DNA of 36,150 bases from Myxococcales bacterium (GTDB lineage Bacteria; Myxococcota_A; Polyangia; Haliangiales; Haliangiaceae). Positions 1 through 9,218 of the stretch are shown piece after piece (within the stretch, counting starts at the first letter, position 1; every line of letters starts with the position of its first letter). The DNA is taken from assembly GCA_016794545.1 (NCBI GenBank), contig JAEUJX010000510.1, positions 1 to 36,150 of the forward strand. Reading direction: 5' to 3'. Made by a program: the position numbers and the translations under genes. The notes under the pieces were generated by a model. The model was not told the DNA's origin and ran no database searches. It was given only the letters and a program-made list of their open reading frames with translations.

Positions 1-1136
<1,136 letters not shown>

Positions 1137-1200
1137 CCGCAACGGTGAGTTTCGCGGTCTGGAGCGTGCGCCGAGCTGGGTCCGGCGCTATCCGATCGGC

Positions 1201-1599
1201 ATGATCGATCGCGCCCGGCTCGAGACCCTCGCCTACGCCGCCCTGCGGATCGTCTCCGGCGCCCTCCTCGCGTTCCACGGCACGCAGAAGCTGTTCGGGC
1301 TGTTCGCGAAGAAGGCCGGCCCGGAGGTGTTCTCGCAGATGTGGTTCGGCGGGGTGATCGAGCTGGTCGGAGGCCTGTTCATCGCGCTCGGCCTGTTCGC
1401 GCGGCCGGCCGCGTTCCTCGCTTCGGGCACGATGGCGGTCGCCTATCTCCAGTTCCATTGGAAGGGCGCGCTCGACGAGCGGTTCTTCCCCATCGTCAAC
1501 GGCGGCGAGCTGGCCGCGATCTACTGCTTCGTCTTCCTCCTGGTCGCCGTGAAGGGCGCGGGCGAGGTCTCGCTCGACCGCTTGTTTCGCCGCGCGTGA
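1201..1599 (+). CDS. DoxX-like small integral membrane protein
   Basis: This 132-residue protein has about four hydrophobic segments. It carries the N-terminal Arg-x-x-x-G...FxHGxxKLFG signature typical of the DoxX family, and a later GGxELxGG-like stretch (GGVIELVGGLFIALGLF). DoxX proteins are inner-membrane proteins of mostly unclear role, with links to redox and thiol stress in some bacteria. The ATG at 1201 starts exactly where the family homology begins. It stands 64 bp after the regulator and 29 bp before the TerB-like gene, so cotranscription is possible. A TATCCG hexamer 6 nt before the start is a weak -10 candidate. Confidence 0.85.
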   Translation: MIDRARLETLAYAALRIVSGALLAFHGTQKLFGLFAKKAGPEVFSQMWFGGVIELVGGLFIALGLFARPAAFLASGTMAVAYLQFHWKGALDERFFPIVNGGELAAIYCFVFLLVAVKGAGEVSLDRLFRRA

Positions 1600-1612
1600 G
1601 GTAGGCGCGTGG

Positions 1613-1618
1613 TAGCAT
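1613..1618 (+). promoter_or_regulatory. Candidate -10 element (TAGCAT) for TerB-like gene
   Basis: TAGCAT lies 10 nt before the ATG at 1629. A start site about 7 nt downstream would leave a leader of only a few bases. No good -35 is visible 17 bp upstream. Confidence 0.4.
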
Positions 1619-1628
1619 TCGCGCGGCT

Positions 1629-2510
1629 ATGGCACGGCGGGTACGCGACACGATCAACGGAACACTCCGCCCCAACGATCCGCGGCGGTTTCTGGTCGAG
1701 GCCATGCTCGGTGCGATGAGCGCGGACGGCAAGGTCCACGACGAAGAGCTCAAGGTGATGCACCGGCACATCGACGAGCACGAGCTGTTCTCTGGCCTGT
1801 CGGAGGCGAACCAGAAGGTGCTGCTCGATCTCGCGCGCGATGCCGTGCTGTTCGCCGGCAACTCGGTCGCGCGCATCCCCGCGATCGCGGCGGGCCTGCC
1901 GGGCCGGCTCTACCGCATCACGGCGGTCTCGCTCGCGTGCGAGATCGTGGTCGCCGATACGGCGATCGAGGCGACCGAGCGCAACTACCTCGACACGCTG
2001 CGGCGCGCGCTCCGGATCATCCCCCAGGAGTTCGAGGAGATCTTCGCCGCGGCCCGCGAGCACCGCAGCTCGCGCGACCTCGATGCGCGCCTCCTGCGGA
2101 TCCGCGAGCTCGTGCCGCACGCCGTCGAGATCGTCGCGCTGCGCTCGCTGACCCTCGCGAACCTGACACCCGAGCACCGCCGGCACACGGCCGACCTGCT
2201 CGGGTCGTTCCACGACCTCGCGCTCCGCCAGGAGGAGCTCGACAAGCTCGTCGACGCCGCCTTCGGCCGCATGCACTTCTCCCTGGACGTCGAGACCGTG
2301 CTCCGGCGGGTCGCCGAGCGGGTGCCGGACCCGATCGACCGCTACTGGCTCACCGTCTACGTCATGTGCACGGACATCCACGCGGCCCCGCACTGGCGGG
2401 CGCACGAGTACTACGCGTGCCTGCTGCGCGCGTTCGAGATCAGCGCCGACGACATCGATCGCGCCGCGCGCGATGCCGCGGCCCTCACCGCGGCGCTCGC
2501 GCGCGCATAG
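1629..2510 (+). CDS. TerB-like domain protein
   Basis: This 293-residue soluble, mostly helical protein has a TerB-like N-terminal half. Around residues 19-65 it reads MLGAMSADGKVHDEEL, with the acidic metal-binding pattern of tellurite-resistance TerB domains. Residues about 150-285 look like a second, more diverged helical repeat of the same kind. TerB domains bind metal and serve as stress or membrane-associated adaptors; no substrate can be inferred. A TAGCAT hexamer at 1613-1618 precedes the ATG by 10 nt. The stop codon TAG is part of a palindrome shared with the stop of the converging gene at 2515. Confidence 0.8.
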   Translation: MARRVRDTINGTLRPNDPRRFLVEAMLGAMSADGKVHDEELKVMHRHIDEHELFSGLSEANQKVLLDLARDAVLFAGNSVARIPAIAAGLPGRLYRITAVSLACEIVVADTAIEATERNYLDTLRRALRIIPQEFEEIFAAAREHRSSRDLDARLLRIRELVPHAVEIVALRSLTLANLTPEHRRHTADLLGSFHDLALRQEELDKLVDAAFGRMHFSLDVETVLRRVAERVPDPIDRYWLTVYVMCTDIHAAPHWRAHEYYACLLRAFEISADDIDRAARDAAALTAALARA

Positions 2511-2517
2511 CGCGCTA
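2501..2517. terminator. Palindrome joining two convergent stop codons
   Basis: GCGCGC (2501-2506) and GCGCGC (2510-2515) flank ATA. Overlapping this, TAGCGCGCTA at 2508-2517 is a perfect palindrome whose two ends are the stop codons of the plus-strand TerB-like gene and the minus-strand lipoprotein gene. There is no T tract on either side. It may act as a two-way terminator or RNA end stabiliser; this is inference. Confidence 0.35.
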
Positions 2518-2787
2518 CTTCGCGTCGAGCTTCTCGCGGCAGCGCCGCAGGTCGTCCTCGAGGGCCCGGCCGCGCCGCTCCTGCTTCTCGCTCGGCCGCG
2601 CGTCCTTCGCGACCTGCGCCATCGCGCGGTTTCGGTACGCGCGCCAGTCCGCGAGCGCCTTGTCGGCGCACGCGACATCGGCACACGCGCAGGCCTGATC
2701 GCGGAACACGGCGAGCTGGTCGAGCATCGTGTCGAACTCGTCGTTCGAGCATCCGAACGCCAGCACCAGCGCAAGCGCGAGCCGCAC
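2515..2787 (-). CDS. Small putative lipoprotein
   Basis: A 90-residue product begins with a short hydrophobic stretch ending in FGC at about residue 13, which fits a minimal lipobox. The mature part is charged and helical with a Cys-Ala-Cys-Ala...Cys-Ala pattern near residues 33-40. I recognise no family. The GTG start lies 9 nt after the stop of the exonuclease gene on the same strand, so the two are probably cotranscribed. The TAA of that upstream stop also forms a TAAGCT hexamer 6 nt before the GTG, so an internal promoter is possible. Confidence 0.65.
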   Translation of the reverse strand: MRLALALVLAFGCSNDEFDTMLDQLAVFRDQACACADVACADKALADWRAYRNRAMAQVAKDARPSEKQERRGRALEDDLRRCREKLDAK

Positions 2788-2796
2788 GGGGACAGC

Positions 2797-3714
2797 TTAC
2801 TGCGGACGGCGGGCGAGCGGCGCCCATGGGGGCGTGGCCGTCGGTGCGGCCTGACCGAACCGGTCGCGCGCCCAGGCCAGGAATCGGTCGCCGGGCAGCT
2901 CGAGCGCGGCGCGGCAGACCTCGAGCACGTGCGACGGCAGGTCCGACGCGAGCATCCGCTCGAGCAGCGCGCGGTCCGGCCCGGCCGCGATCTCGTGGAC
3001 CGCGCCGGTCCCGAGCGTCGCTCCCGGCGAGAACACGATCGCGTCGCCCTCCCAGCGCAGGTGGCGCGATGGACCGACCCAGCTCGCGGCACCGGCGCGG
3101 CTCTGCAGCGGATCGCTCTTCTGCGCGATCGAGTCCCAGTCGTGCCCCTCGAGGGCGAAGTGGCGGAGCATCCCGGCCAGCACCCGGCTGGTGGCCGCGA
3201 CGTCGCCGCTGGCGGTGTGCGCCGCGTCGAACTCGGCGCCGACGAACCGCTGGTGCGCGTGCATGAGGCTCCGCGGCTCGCACTGCTGCCACAGCCGGAA
3301 CGCGTCCACGATCTTCTTGCTCGCGAAGTCCGGAGGCCGCCGGGAGATCCGCGCGTACTCCGCCTGCAACATCTCGATGTCGAACGCGAGGTTGTAGCCG
3401 ACGATGATGTCCGCGCCGGCGAACGCCTCCGCGATCTCGTCCGCGACCTCGGCGAACGTGGGGCAGCTCTCGAGATCCGCGAGCGCGATCCCGTGTACCG
3501 CCTGCGCACCGGGATGGATGGGCACACCCGGGCGGATGCGCCAGACGCGGTTCGGTGCGCCGTCCTCGAGGCCCTGCTGGACGCAGAGCTCGATCACCTG
3601 ATCGTTCGCCCGGTCGGTGCCGGTGGTCTCGCAATCGAACACGACGATCCGCGGCGCACCCGGCGTGGTCGCCGGGGCGGGGAGCCCGTGCTGCTGCGGG
3701 AGCGTGCTGTCCAC
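2797..3714 (-). CDS. DnaQ-type DEDDh 3'-5' exonuclease
   Basis: This 305-residue protein has the three exonuclease motifs: FDCETTG (Asp27, Glu29), GYNLAFDIEML (Asp112) and HTASGDV (His166, Asp171), defining the DEDDh class related to the DNA polymerase III epsilon subunit. Two metal ions coordinated by these acids drive removal of 3' nucleotides. The region after about residue 190 resembles a degenerate form of the small domain often appended to stand-alone exonucleases of this class (an FxxG...G..VxEIA pattern). It is not the replicative epsilon by context, since no polymerase genes are nearby. The GTG start at 3714 is supported by a TAGGCT hexamer 8 nt upstream. Confidence 0.9.
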   Translation of the reverse strand: MDSTLPQQHGLPAPATTPGAPRIVVFDCETTGTDRANDQVIELCVQQGLEDGAPNRVWRIRPGVPIHPGAQAVHGIALADLESCPTFAEVADEIAEAFAGADIIVGYNLAFDIEMLQAEYARISRRPPDFASKKIVDAFRLWQQCEPRSLMHAHQRFVGAEFDAAHTASGDVAATSRVLAGMLRHFALEGHDWDSIAQKSDPLQSRAGAASWVGPSRHLRWEGDAIVFSPGATLGTGAVHEIAAGPDRALLERMLASDLPSHVLEVCRAALELPGDRFLAWARDRFGQAAPTATPPWAPLARRPQ

Positions 3715-3722
3715 GAGACGGA

Positions 3723-3728
3723 AGCCTA
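3723..3728 (-). promoter_or_regulatory. Candidate leaderless -10 element (TAGGCT) for the exonuclease gene
   Basis: Read on the minus strand, TAGGCT ends 8 nt before the GTG start at 3714. Initiation would fall at or within a base or two of the start codon. Confidence 0.5.
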
Positions 3729-3806
3729 CGGGGGCCCTCTGACACCCGATCCGCCTGGGATCGCCAAGCGATCGGATACGTTAGCGTTCCGAGGGATCGC
3801 CTCTGG

Positions 3807-3812
3807 TATGGT
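3807..3812 (+). promoter_or_regulatory. Candidate leaderless -10 element (TATGGT)
   Basis: TATGGT ends 6 nt before the GTG at 3819. It supports that GTG as the start of the lipoprotein gene rather than earlier in-frame codons. Confidence 0.5.
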
Positions 3813-3818
3813 CCGCGC

Positions 3819-4442
3819 GTGTACCGCCTCGTCGCCGCGATCGCGCTCCTCGCCGGGTGCAAGGTCAAGGACCCACCGCCGATCACCCAGCAGTGGCACG
3901 ATGGCTTCGAGCGGGACGAGCTCGGGGCCAACTACGTCGCGACCGGCGCCGGGTACGAGGTCTCGGCCGGCCAGCTGTCCGCGAAGGGCGCGCACAACCA
4001 CCCGCTGTGGCTGCGCAAGAAGCTCCCGCGCAACGCGCGCATCGAGTTCGATGCGTGGTCGACCGAGCAGCGCGGCGACATCAAGGTCGAGATCTGGGGC
4101 GACGGCGAGTCGTACGACCCCGACGGCGGGCGCTACGTCGCGAGCGGCTACGAGGTGATCTTCGGCGGCTGGTACAACTCGAAGTCGATCATCGCGAAGC
4201 TCGACGAGCACGGCACTGCGATGTCACAGCGAAGCGACGTCAAGGTCGTCCCCGGAAAGCACTACCACTGGCGCATCGAGCGTCAAGGCGGAACGCTCAG
4301 CTGGTACATCGACGACATGACCAAGCCGTTCCTCCAGTACGTCGACGTGAAGCCGCTCGATGGCGTCGGCCACGAGTACTTCGCGTTCAACAACTGGGAG
4401 ACGGATACCTGGTTCGACAACCTCGTGATCACGCCGCTGTGA
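3819..4442 (+). CDS. Putative lipoprotein with a laminin-G/concanavalin-like beta-sandwich domain
   Basis: The frame is open further upstream, but the GTG at 3819 directly yields a lipoprotein signal (YRLVAAIALLAGC; Cys at residue 14), so I choose it, giving 207 residues. The mature region is rich in alternating polar and aromatic beta-strand segments. Phrases such as FERDELGANY, LWLRKKLPRN, EVIFGGWYN, HYHWRIERQGGTLSWYIDD and FDNLVITPL at the end are typical of LamG/DUF1961-like carbohydrate-binding or hydrolase-related sandwich folds. No catalytic residues can be assigned. It is probably anchored in the outer membrane. It lies 27 bp upstream of the large kinase gene on the same strand. Confidence 0.8.
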   Translation: MYRLVAAIALLAGCKVKDPPPITQQWHDGFERDELGANYVATGAGYEVSAGQLSAKGAHNHPLWLRKKLPRNARIEFDAWSTEQRGDIKVEIWGDGESYDPDGGRYVASGYEVIFGGWYNSKSIIAKLDEHGTAMSQRSDVKVVPGKHYHWRIERQGGTLSWYIDDMTKPFLQYVDVKPLDGVGHEYFAFNNWETDTWFDNLVITPL

Positions 4443-4444
4443 GC

Positions 4445-4450
4445 TACACT
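4445..4450 (+). promoter_or_regulatory. Candidate -10 element (TACACT) for the large kinase gene
   Basis: TACACT ends 19 nt before the ATG at 4470 and starts 2 nt after the lipoprotein stop codon. The leader would be about 12 nt and contains GGGGA next to the ATG, so this gene could have a conventional short leader. Confidence 0.4.
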
Positions 4451-4469
4451 CTCCCGACGCGCACCGGGG

Positions 4470-7400
4470 ATGGAGCAGTTCGGAAAATACACGCTGATCC
4501 GCAAGATCGGCACCGGCGGTATGGCCGAGGTCTTCCTCGCGCGCACGACGGTCGCGCAGGGTCTGAACAAGACCCTCGTCATCAAGAAGATCCACACCGC
4601 GTACGCGCGTAGCCGCCAGTTTGTCACGATGTTCGTGGACGAGGCGAAGATCGCGCTCGGCCTCAATCACCCGAACATCATCCAGGTCTTCGACTTCGGC
4701 GCGGTCGGCGACACGTACTTCCTCGCGATGGAGTACGTCGAGGGCATGGACCTCCTGCGCCTGCTGCAGGAGGCGGCGAAGGCGCGCCAGCGCCTGCCCT
4801 ACGGGCTGTCCGCGTACGTCGTGCAGCAGCTCGCGAAGGGCCTCGACTACGCGCACCGCAAGACCGACGAGTTCGGACAGCCGCTCGGCATCGTGCACCG
4901 CGACATCTCCCCGCAGAACATCCTCCTGTCGTGGGACGGCGGGGTGAAGATCGTCGACTTCGGGATCGCCCGCGCACGCGACGTCCACGAGGAGGCGGGC
5001 GTCATCAAGGGCAAGTTCGCGTACATGTCGCCCGAGCAGGGCCGCGGCGAGCCCGTCGACTGCCGGAGCGACGTGTTCGCGGCCGGCATCGTGCTGTTCG
5101 AGCTCGTGTGCGCGCGCCCGCTGTTCCACGGCAAGGGCAAGGAGGCGCTCGAGATGGTGAAGTCCGGCGCCATCCCGCGGCCGCGCGACTTCGCGCCGGA
5201 GCTGCCGGAGAGCCTCGAGCGGATCATCCTGAAGGCGCTCGCGTTCCACCGCGCGGATCGGTTCCAGACCGCGCGCGACCTCCAGCACGAGCTCGGCCGG
5301 TTCCAGCTCGAGTGGGCGCAGCGCGCCGGCCACCTGATCGACTCGGGTCACCTCGCGCAGCTGCTCGCGCAGCTCATGCCCGCCGAGCAGCGCGTGGTCG
5401 CACCGCGGCCGCAGATCGAGGGCGACCCGGCGCGCTCGATCGCCGGCGAAGACTCGGCCCCGGAGCTCATCGACGACGTCAGCGAGCCCTCGGCCGCGGT
5501 CAGTGCGCCGCACCTGCTCGCCCCGAGCGCGCCCGTCACCGCCGCGAGCCTGCCACCGCCGGCGCGCCCGGCCACCTCCGACCCGCACGCCTCGCCGGCG
5601 CGCGCGCTGCGCGACAAGGAGCGCAAGCACGTCTACGTGCTCCAGGGCATCCTGCGCGGCATGGCGGCGCTCGAGCGCAAGCTCGGCGCGAGCGCGGCCG
5701 CGAAGCTGGTCAACGACTTCTATCGCGTCGCGCGCGACGTCGCGTTCAAGCACGAGGCGATCCTCGACGTCCCCAAGCTGCCGGCCGACGGCAAGGACGT
5801 CCCGATCCCCGAGATCACGGCGTTCACGCCGGTGCCGGGCGTGCCGGGCATGGGAGAGACCACGATCCGCGTGGTCGTCGGCCTGCCGGTGGCGAGCGAG
5901 GACGACGCCGGCCGCGCGATCAAGCTCGCGCTCGCGCTGGTCGACGCGCTCGATGGCATCGGCAGCGATGTCGAGCCGGAGCTGCGGCTCGCGCTCGCGG
6001 TGCAGCGCGGGGTCGCGCTCGTCAAGCGACCGACCAGGACCACGTCCAAGCACGCCGCCGAGGCGATCTTCGACGTCGAGGAGGCAACCGCCGCGTTCGC
6101 ACACAAGCTCGCGCGGCAGGCACGCGGTGCCGAGATCCTCGTCGGCGGCCGGGTGTTCCGCTCGGCGCGCAGCGAGTGGAACTTCGAGGCGCTGCCGGCG
6201 ATCGACCTGCCCGACGATTCGCCCGGAGGGACCGCGGCGAGCAAGGGCAACGTCGACGAGGACACCGACCCGGGCGTGAAGCGCGCGCGCGTCTATCGCC
6301 TGCGCGGCCCGAAGGAGCGCGCCCAGCGGCTGCGCGAGCGGCGCGACACCGGCCGCCTGCACGGGCGCGACCTGGAGCTGAAGGCGCTGCGCGACGCGTG
6401 GCGCGACGTGCTGGTCACCAAGCGCAAGCGCCAGATCGTGATCGTCGGGGACGCGGGCGTCGGCAAGCGCACGCTGGTGCGCCAGTTCCTCGAGGGCATG
6501 ACGCGCGAGGAGGCGGTGATCATCCGGACGACCGGCCGGGTCGGGACGGCGATGACGCCGTACGGGGTGATCGCGGACCTCGCGCGCGACGTGCTCGGGC
6601 TGGCCGAGGACGCCGAGCCGCACGAGGTCGAGCGCCGGCTGCTGCGCGCGATCCCGCTGGTGTTCCCCGGCGAGGAGGGCTCGCGCGAGGCGCGCACCGC
6701 GCTCCAGGTCTTCGGCATGCTGCTGGGCGCGCGCGGCGCCGCGCCCGCCGCCGAGGTCGACGCCGACACGCGGCGCCAGACGCTCGTCCAGCTGCTCAAC
6801 AAGATCGAGCAGAAGCTCGAGGGCGACAAGCCGATCATCCTCGTCGGCGAGGACATCCACTGGACCGATCAGGACAGCCAGGAGCTGTTCGCCGCGCTCC
6901 TCAAGATCGCGACGCCGCGCCCGATCTTCGGCCTGATGACGTCGCGGCCCGAGCCGCGGATCCTGAAGCTGGCGAAGGAGCTCGGCACCGAGCTGGTCGT
7001 GCTCGACGAGCTGCCCGAGGCCGCGCGCCGCGAGCTGCTCGCCGAGCGCTTCGTGCCGGGCGCCGACATCGACGAGCTGGTCGACCAGATCGTGTCGCGG
7101 GCCGGCGGCAACGCGTTCTTCATCCAGGAGCTGCTCGACACGCTGATCGAGCGCGGCATCGTCGTGCCCGACGGCGACGAGGGCGAGCACCCCGGCCTGC
7201 TCCGCTGGGTCAAGCGCGACGCGCCGATCCACGTGCCCTCGACCATCGAGGACCTCATCCTCACGCGCGTCGACTCGCTGCCGACCGCCGAGCGCGACGT
7301 CATCGTCCATGCCGCCGTGCTCGGCCGGCACGTGTCCGCGGCGCAGCTCGCGCAGCTGCTCGGCCATCCGGTGCGGCTCGAGCTCGACGAGCTGGTACGC

Positions 7401-9011
7401 CGCGGCCTCCTGTCGCCGCACGACGGCGAGTACCGGTTCAAGAACGACATGACGATGACCGTCGCGTACGGGCTCATCCCGCACGAGCAGCGCGTGCAGA
7501 TGCACCGCTCGGTCGCGGCGCGGATCGCCGGCGCGGCGAACTATCGCCAGGGGCAGGACGACGCGCTGATCGCGCGCCACCTCGAGCTCGCCGGCGACGA
7601 CGGCGCCGCGGCCGATCGCTACCTCCGCGCGGCGACGCACGCCGTCGAGCTCGGCGGCAACGCGGACGCGTTCCGCCAGCTGACACGCGCGCTGAAGCTC
7701 CTGCCGGTGCTCGATCACGATCGCCGGTTCAACGCGCACCGGCTGCGCGAGGAGATCCTGCGGCGGCTGGCGAGACGGCCGCAGCAGCTGCGCGAGCTCC
7801 ACGCGCTGCGCAAGGAAGCGGAGGCCACGGCCGCGCCCGACAAGCTCGCGATCGCGCACTGCGCGCTCGCGCAGTTCTACATCGACGTCGGCAAGGCGCC
7901 CGCCGCGCTGCGCGCCGCCGCGCCCGCGCAGCAGTACGCGCGCGAGGCGAAGGACACGCTCCTCGAGGCCGAGGCGCTGCGCCTGCGCGCCGCGATCAGC
8001 CGGCTCGTCGGAAATGCCGAGGAGTCGCTGCGCCAGGTCGATCAGGCGCTCGCGCTGTGCGACGCCGCGACGCCCGGCGGCACCGAGTCCGGCCGGCCGC
8101 CGACGCCGGTCCTGATCACGCGCGCGACGATCCTGAACCAGCGCGGCACGACGCTGTGGAACATCGGCCGGCTCGAGCAGGCGATCGAGAGCTACGCCGA
8201 GGCGCTCGTGATCTACCGCGCGATCGGCATGTCGCGGCACGAGGCGCGCGCGCTCAACAACATGGGCATCGTGTTCGCCGCGCTCGGCGAGTACGAGGAG
8301 GCGCTCGCCCACTACAAGAGCGCGCTCAAGATCGATCAGGCGCTCGGCGACCGCTCGAGCATCGCGCTCAAGCTCGGCAACATCGGCCAGTGCTACTCGG
8401 ACCTCGGCGATCTCGACCGCGCCGAGAGCTACCTCGGAAAGGCGCTGAAGGTCGCCGAGCAGACCGGCGATCTATCGGCCGCCGCCGATGCCGCGGTGTC
8501 GTGGGGCCAGACCAAGATGCAGCGCGGCGACACCCCGGCCGCGCTCGCGCTGTTCGAGCGCGGACTCGCGCTCGCCACCGAGAACCGGGAGCGCTACCAG
8601 GAGGTCCGTGCGCTCCAGTACATCGCGCTCGCGCACCTGACCGCCGGCGATCCACCGGAGGCCGCACTCGAGATGGCGCGCTCGGCGACCGACTGGGCGC
8701 GCAAGATGCCGATGCTGGTCGGCATCATCTACGGCCTGACGTTCCAGGGCCTCGCGCTGTCGCGGCTGTCGCGCCACGACGAGGCGATCGCCGCCGTCGA
8801 CGAGGCGGTCGCCCTGCTCGAGGGGTCGCGGCCGGAGGGCGCGGAGCACGTTCACCGCTGGCGCGCCGAGGTGCTCGCCGCCGCGGGCAAGGTCGCCGAG
8901 GCGCGCGCTGCCGCGAGCCGCGCCGCCGCCGAGGTCGAGGCGAAGGCGGCGAAGCTGCGCGATCCGGAGTTGCGCAAGCACTTCCTCGCGAGCCGGCAAC
9001 GCACCGTCTGA
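4470..9011 (+). CDS. Multidomain Ser/Thr kinase: kinase, degenerate cyclase-like domain, STAND-type ATPase, TPR repeats
   Basis: This is a 1513-residue protein. Residues about 7-280 form a complete Hanks-type kinase: glycine loop GTGGMAEV, Lys39, HRDISPQN (His143-Asp145) and DFG (163-165). A Pro/Ala linker (about 310-380) follows. Residues about 386-612 follow the order of a class III nucleotidyl cyclase (from VYVLQGILRGMAALERKLG to RVYRLRGP), but the first metal-binding Asp position reads Gly and the second is not recognisable, so it is probably not catalytic. Residues about 630-1000 form an AAA/STAND ATPase with Walker A GDAGVGKRT (about 660) and Walker B-like ILVGEDIHWTD. The C-terminal third holds TPR-like helical repeats (clear around 1220-1330). 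No membrane segment is seen. The architecture suggests a cytoplasmic signalling hub; partners are unknown. Confidence 0.93.
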   Translation: MEQFGKYTLIRKIGTGGMAEVFLARTTVAQGLNKTLVIKKIHTAYARSRQFVTMFVDEAKIALGLNHPNIIQVFDFGAVGDTYFLAMEYVEGMDLLRLLQEAAKARQRLPYGLSAYVVQQLAKGLDYAHRKTDEFGQPLGIVHRDISPQNILLSWDGGVKIVDFGIARARDVHEEAGVIKGKFAYMSPEQGRGEPVDCRSDVFAAGIVLFELVCARPLFHGKGKEALEMVKSGAIPRPRDFAPELPESLERIILKALAFHRADRFQTARDLQHELGRFQLEWAQRAGHLIDSGHLAQLLAQLMPAEQRVVAPRPQIEGDPARSIAGEDSAPELIDDVSEPSAAVSAPHLLAPSAPVTAASLPPPARPATSDPHASPARALRDKERKHVYVLQGILRGMAALERKLGASAAAKLVNDFYRVARDVAFKHEAILDVPKLPADGKDVPIPEITAFTPVPGVPGMGETTIRVVVGLPVASEDDAGRAIKLALALVDALDGIGSDVEPELRLALAVQRGVALVKRPTRTTSKHAAEAIFDVEEATAAFAHKLARQARGAEILVGGRVFRSARSEWNFEALPAIDLPDDSPGGTAASKGNVDEDTDPGVKRARVYRLRGPKERAQRLRERRDTGRLHGRDLELKALRDAWRDVLVTKRKRQIVIVGDAGVGKRTLVRQFLEGMTREEAVIIRTTGRVGTAMTPYGVIADLARDVLGLAEDAEPHEVERRLLRAIPLVFPGEEGSREARTALQVFGMLLGARGAAPAAEVDADTRRQTLVQLLNKIEQKLEGDKPIILVGEDIHWTDQDSQELFAALLKIATPRPIFGLMTSRPEPRILKLAKELGTELVVLDELPEAARRELLAERFVPGADIDELVDQIVSRAGGNAFFIQELLDTLIERGIVVPDGDEGEHPGLLRWVKRDAPIHVPSTIEDLILTRVDSLPTAERDVIVHAAVLGRHVSAAQLAQLLGHPVRLELDELVRRGLLSPHDGEYRFKNDMTMTVAYGLIPHEQRVQMHRSVAARIAGAANYRQGQDDALIARHLELAGDDGAAADRYLRAATHAVELGGNADAFRQLTRALKLLPVLDHDRRFNAHRLREEILRRLARRPQQLRELHALRKEAEATAAPDKLAIAHCALAQFYIDVGKAPAALRAAAPAQQYAREAKDTLLEAEALRLRAAISRLVGNAEESLRQVDQALALCDAATPGGTESGRPPTPVLITRATILNQRGTTLWNIGRLEQAIESYAEALVIYRAIGMSRHEARALNNMGIVFAALGEYEEALAHYKSALKIDQALGDRSSIALKLGNIGQCYSDLGDLDRAESYLGKALKVAEQTGDLSAAADAAVSWGQTKMQRGDTPAALALFERGLALATENRERYQEVRALQYIALAHLTAGDPPEAALEMARSATDWARKMPMLVGIIYGLTFQGLALSRLSRHDEAIAAVDEAVALLEGSRPEGAEHVHRWRAEVLAAAGKVAEARAAASRAAAEVEAKAAKLRDPELRKHFLASRQRTV

Positions 9012-9218
9012 GCCGCGCGAGATCGCCGCCGCCGCAGGTCAGGGCCGGCCCGCCGCAGGCACCCGGCGAGGTGTGGCAGATGCGATCGCGAGAACGCTCC
9101 GAAGGGCCAAGGCGTCTGTCCCGCCGCGCCCCGCTGTAAGCATCGGCCCCCAACAGCAAGTGTCAGCGGGTGAATCCTGCTCCCGTGGGCACGGCAGGTG
9201 CACCTTTGCCGAGAGCGA
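9012..9218. other. Intergenic region between kinase and pseudokinase genes
   Basis: This 207-bp gap holds no convincing ORF. A TAAGCA hexamer at 9137-9142 may be a -10 element. Near the 3' end lies a perfect 10-bp palindrome (listed separately). GCCGCAGG occurs twice (9031-9038 and 9052-9059). I see no clear intrinsic terminator. Confidence 0.4.
9192..9211. repeat. Inverted repeat with perfect palindrome AGGTGCACCT
   Basis: AGGTGCACCT at 9196-9205 is a perfect 10-bp palindrome, flanked by CGGC (9192-9195) and GCCG (9208-9211). It ends 7 nt before the preferred ATG at 9219. It could be an operator or an RNA hairpin next to the ribosome site. Confidence 0.35.

Noticed and set aside
1521-3527. 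A 668-codon minus-strand frame spanning the DoxX-like, TerB-like, lipoprotein and exonuclease genes
   Set aside because: It runs through four genes on both strands and is Arg/Ser-rich without motifs; it is a high-GC shadow.
3555-3818. Upstream extension of the lipoprotein gene
   Set aside because: It overlaps the exonuclease gene start, is Arg-rich, and would bury the lipoprotein signal; GTG 3819 has a -10 element in place.
4224-8312. A 1362-codon open frame on the minus strand opposite the large kinase gene
   Set aside because: The translation is Arg/Leu/Asp/Val-rich with no motif, and it mirrors the codon bias of the plus-strand gene, which has complete kinase, ATPase and TPR motifs.
9198-9218. 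GTG 9198 as start of the pseudokinase
   Set aside because: It would place the start inside the palindrome and add seven residues without homology; ATG 9219 has a purine-rich stretch in front.
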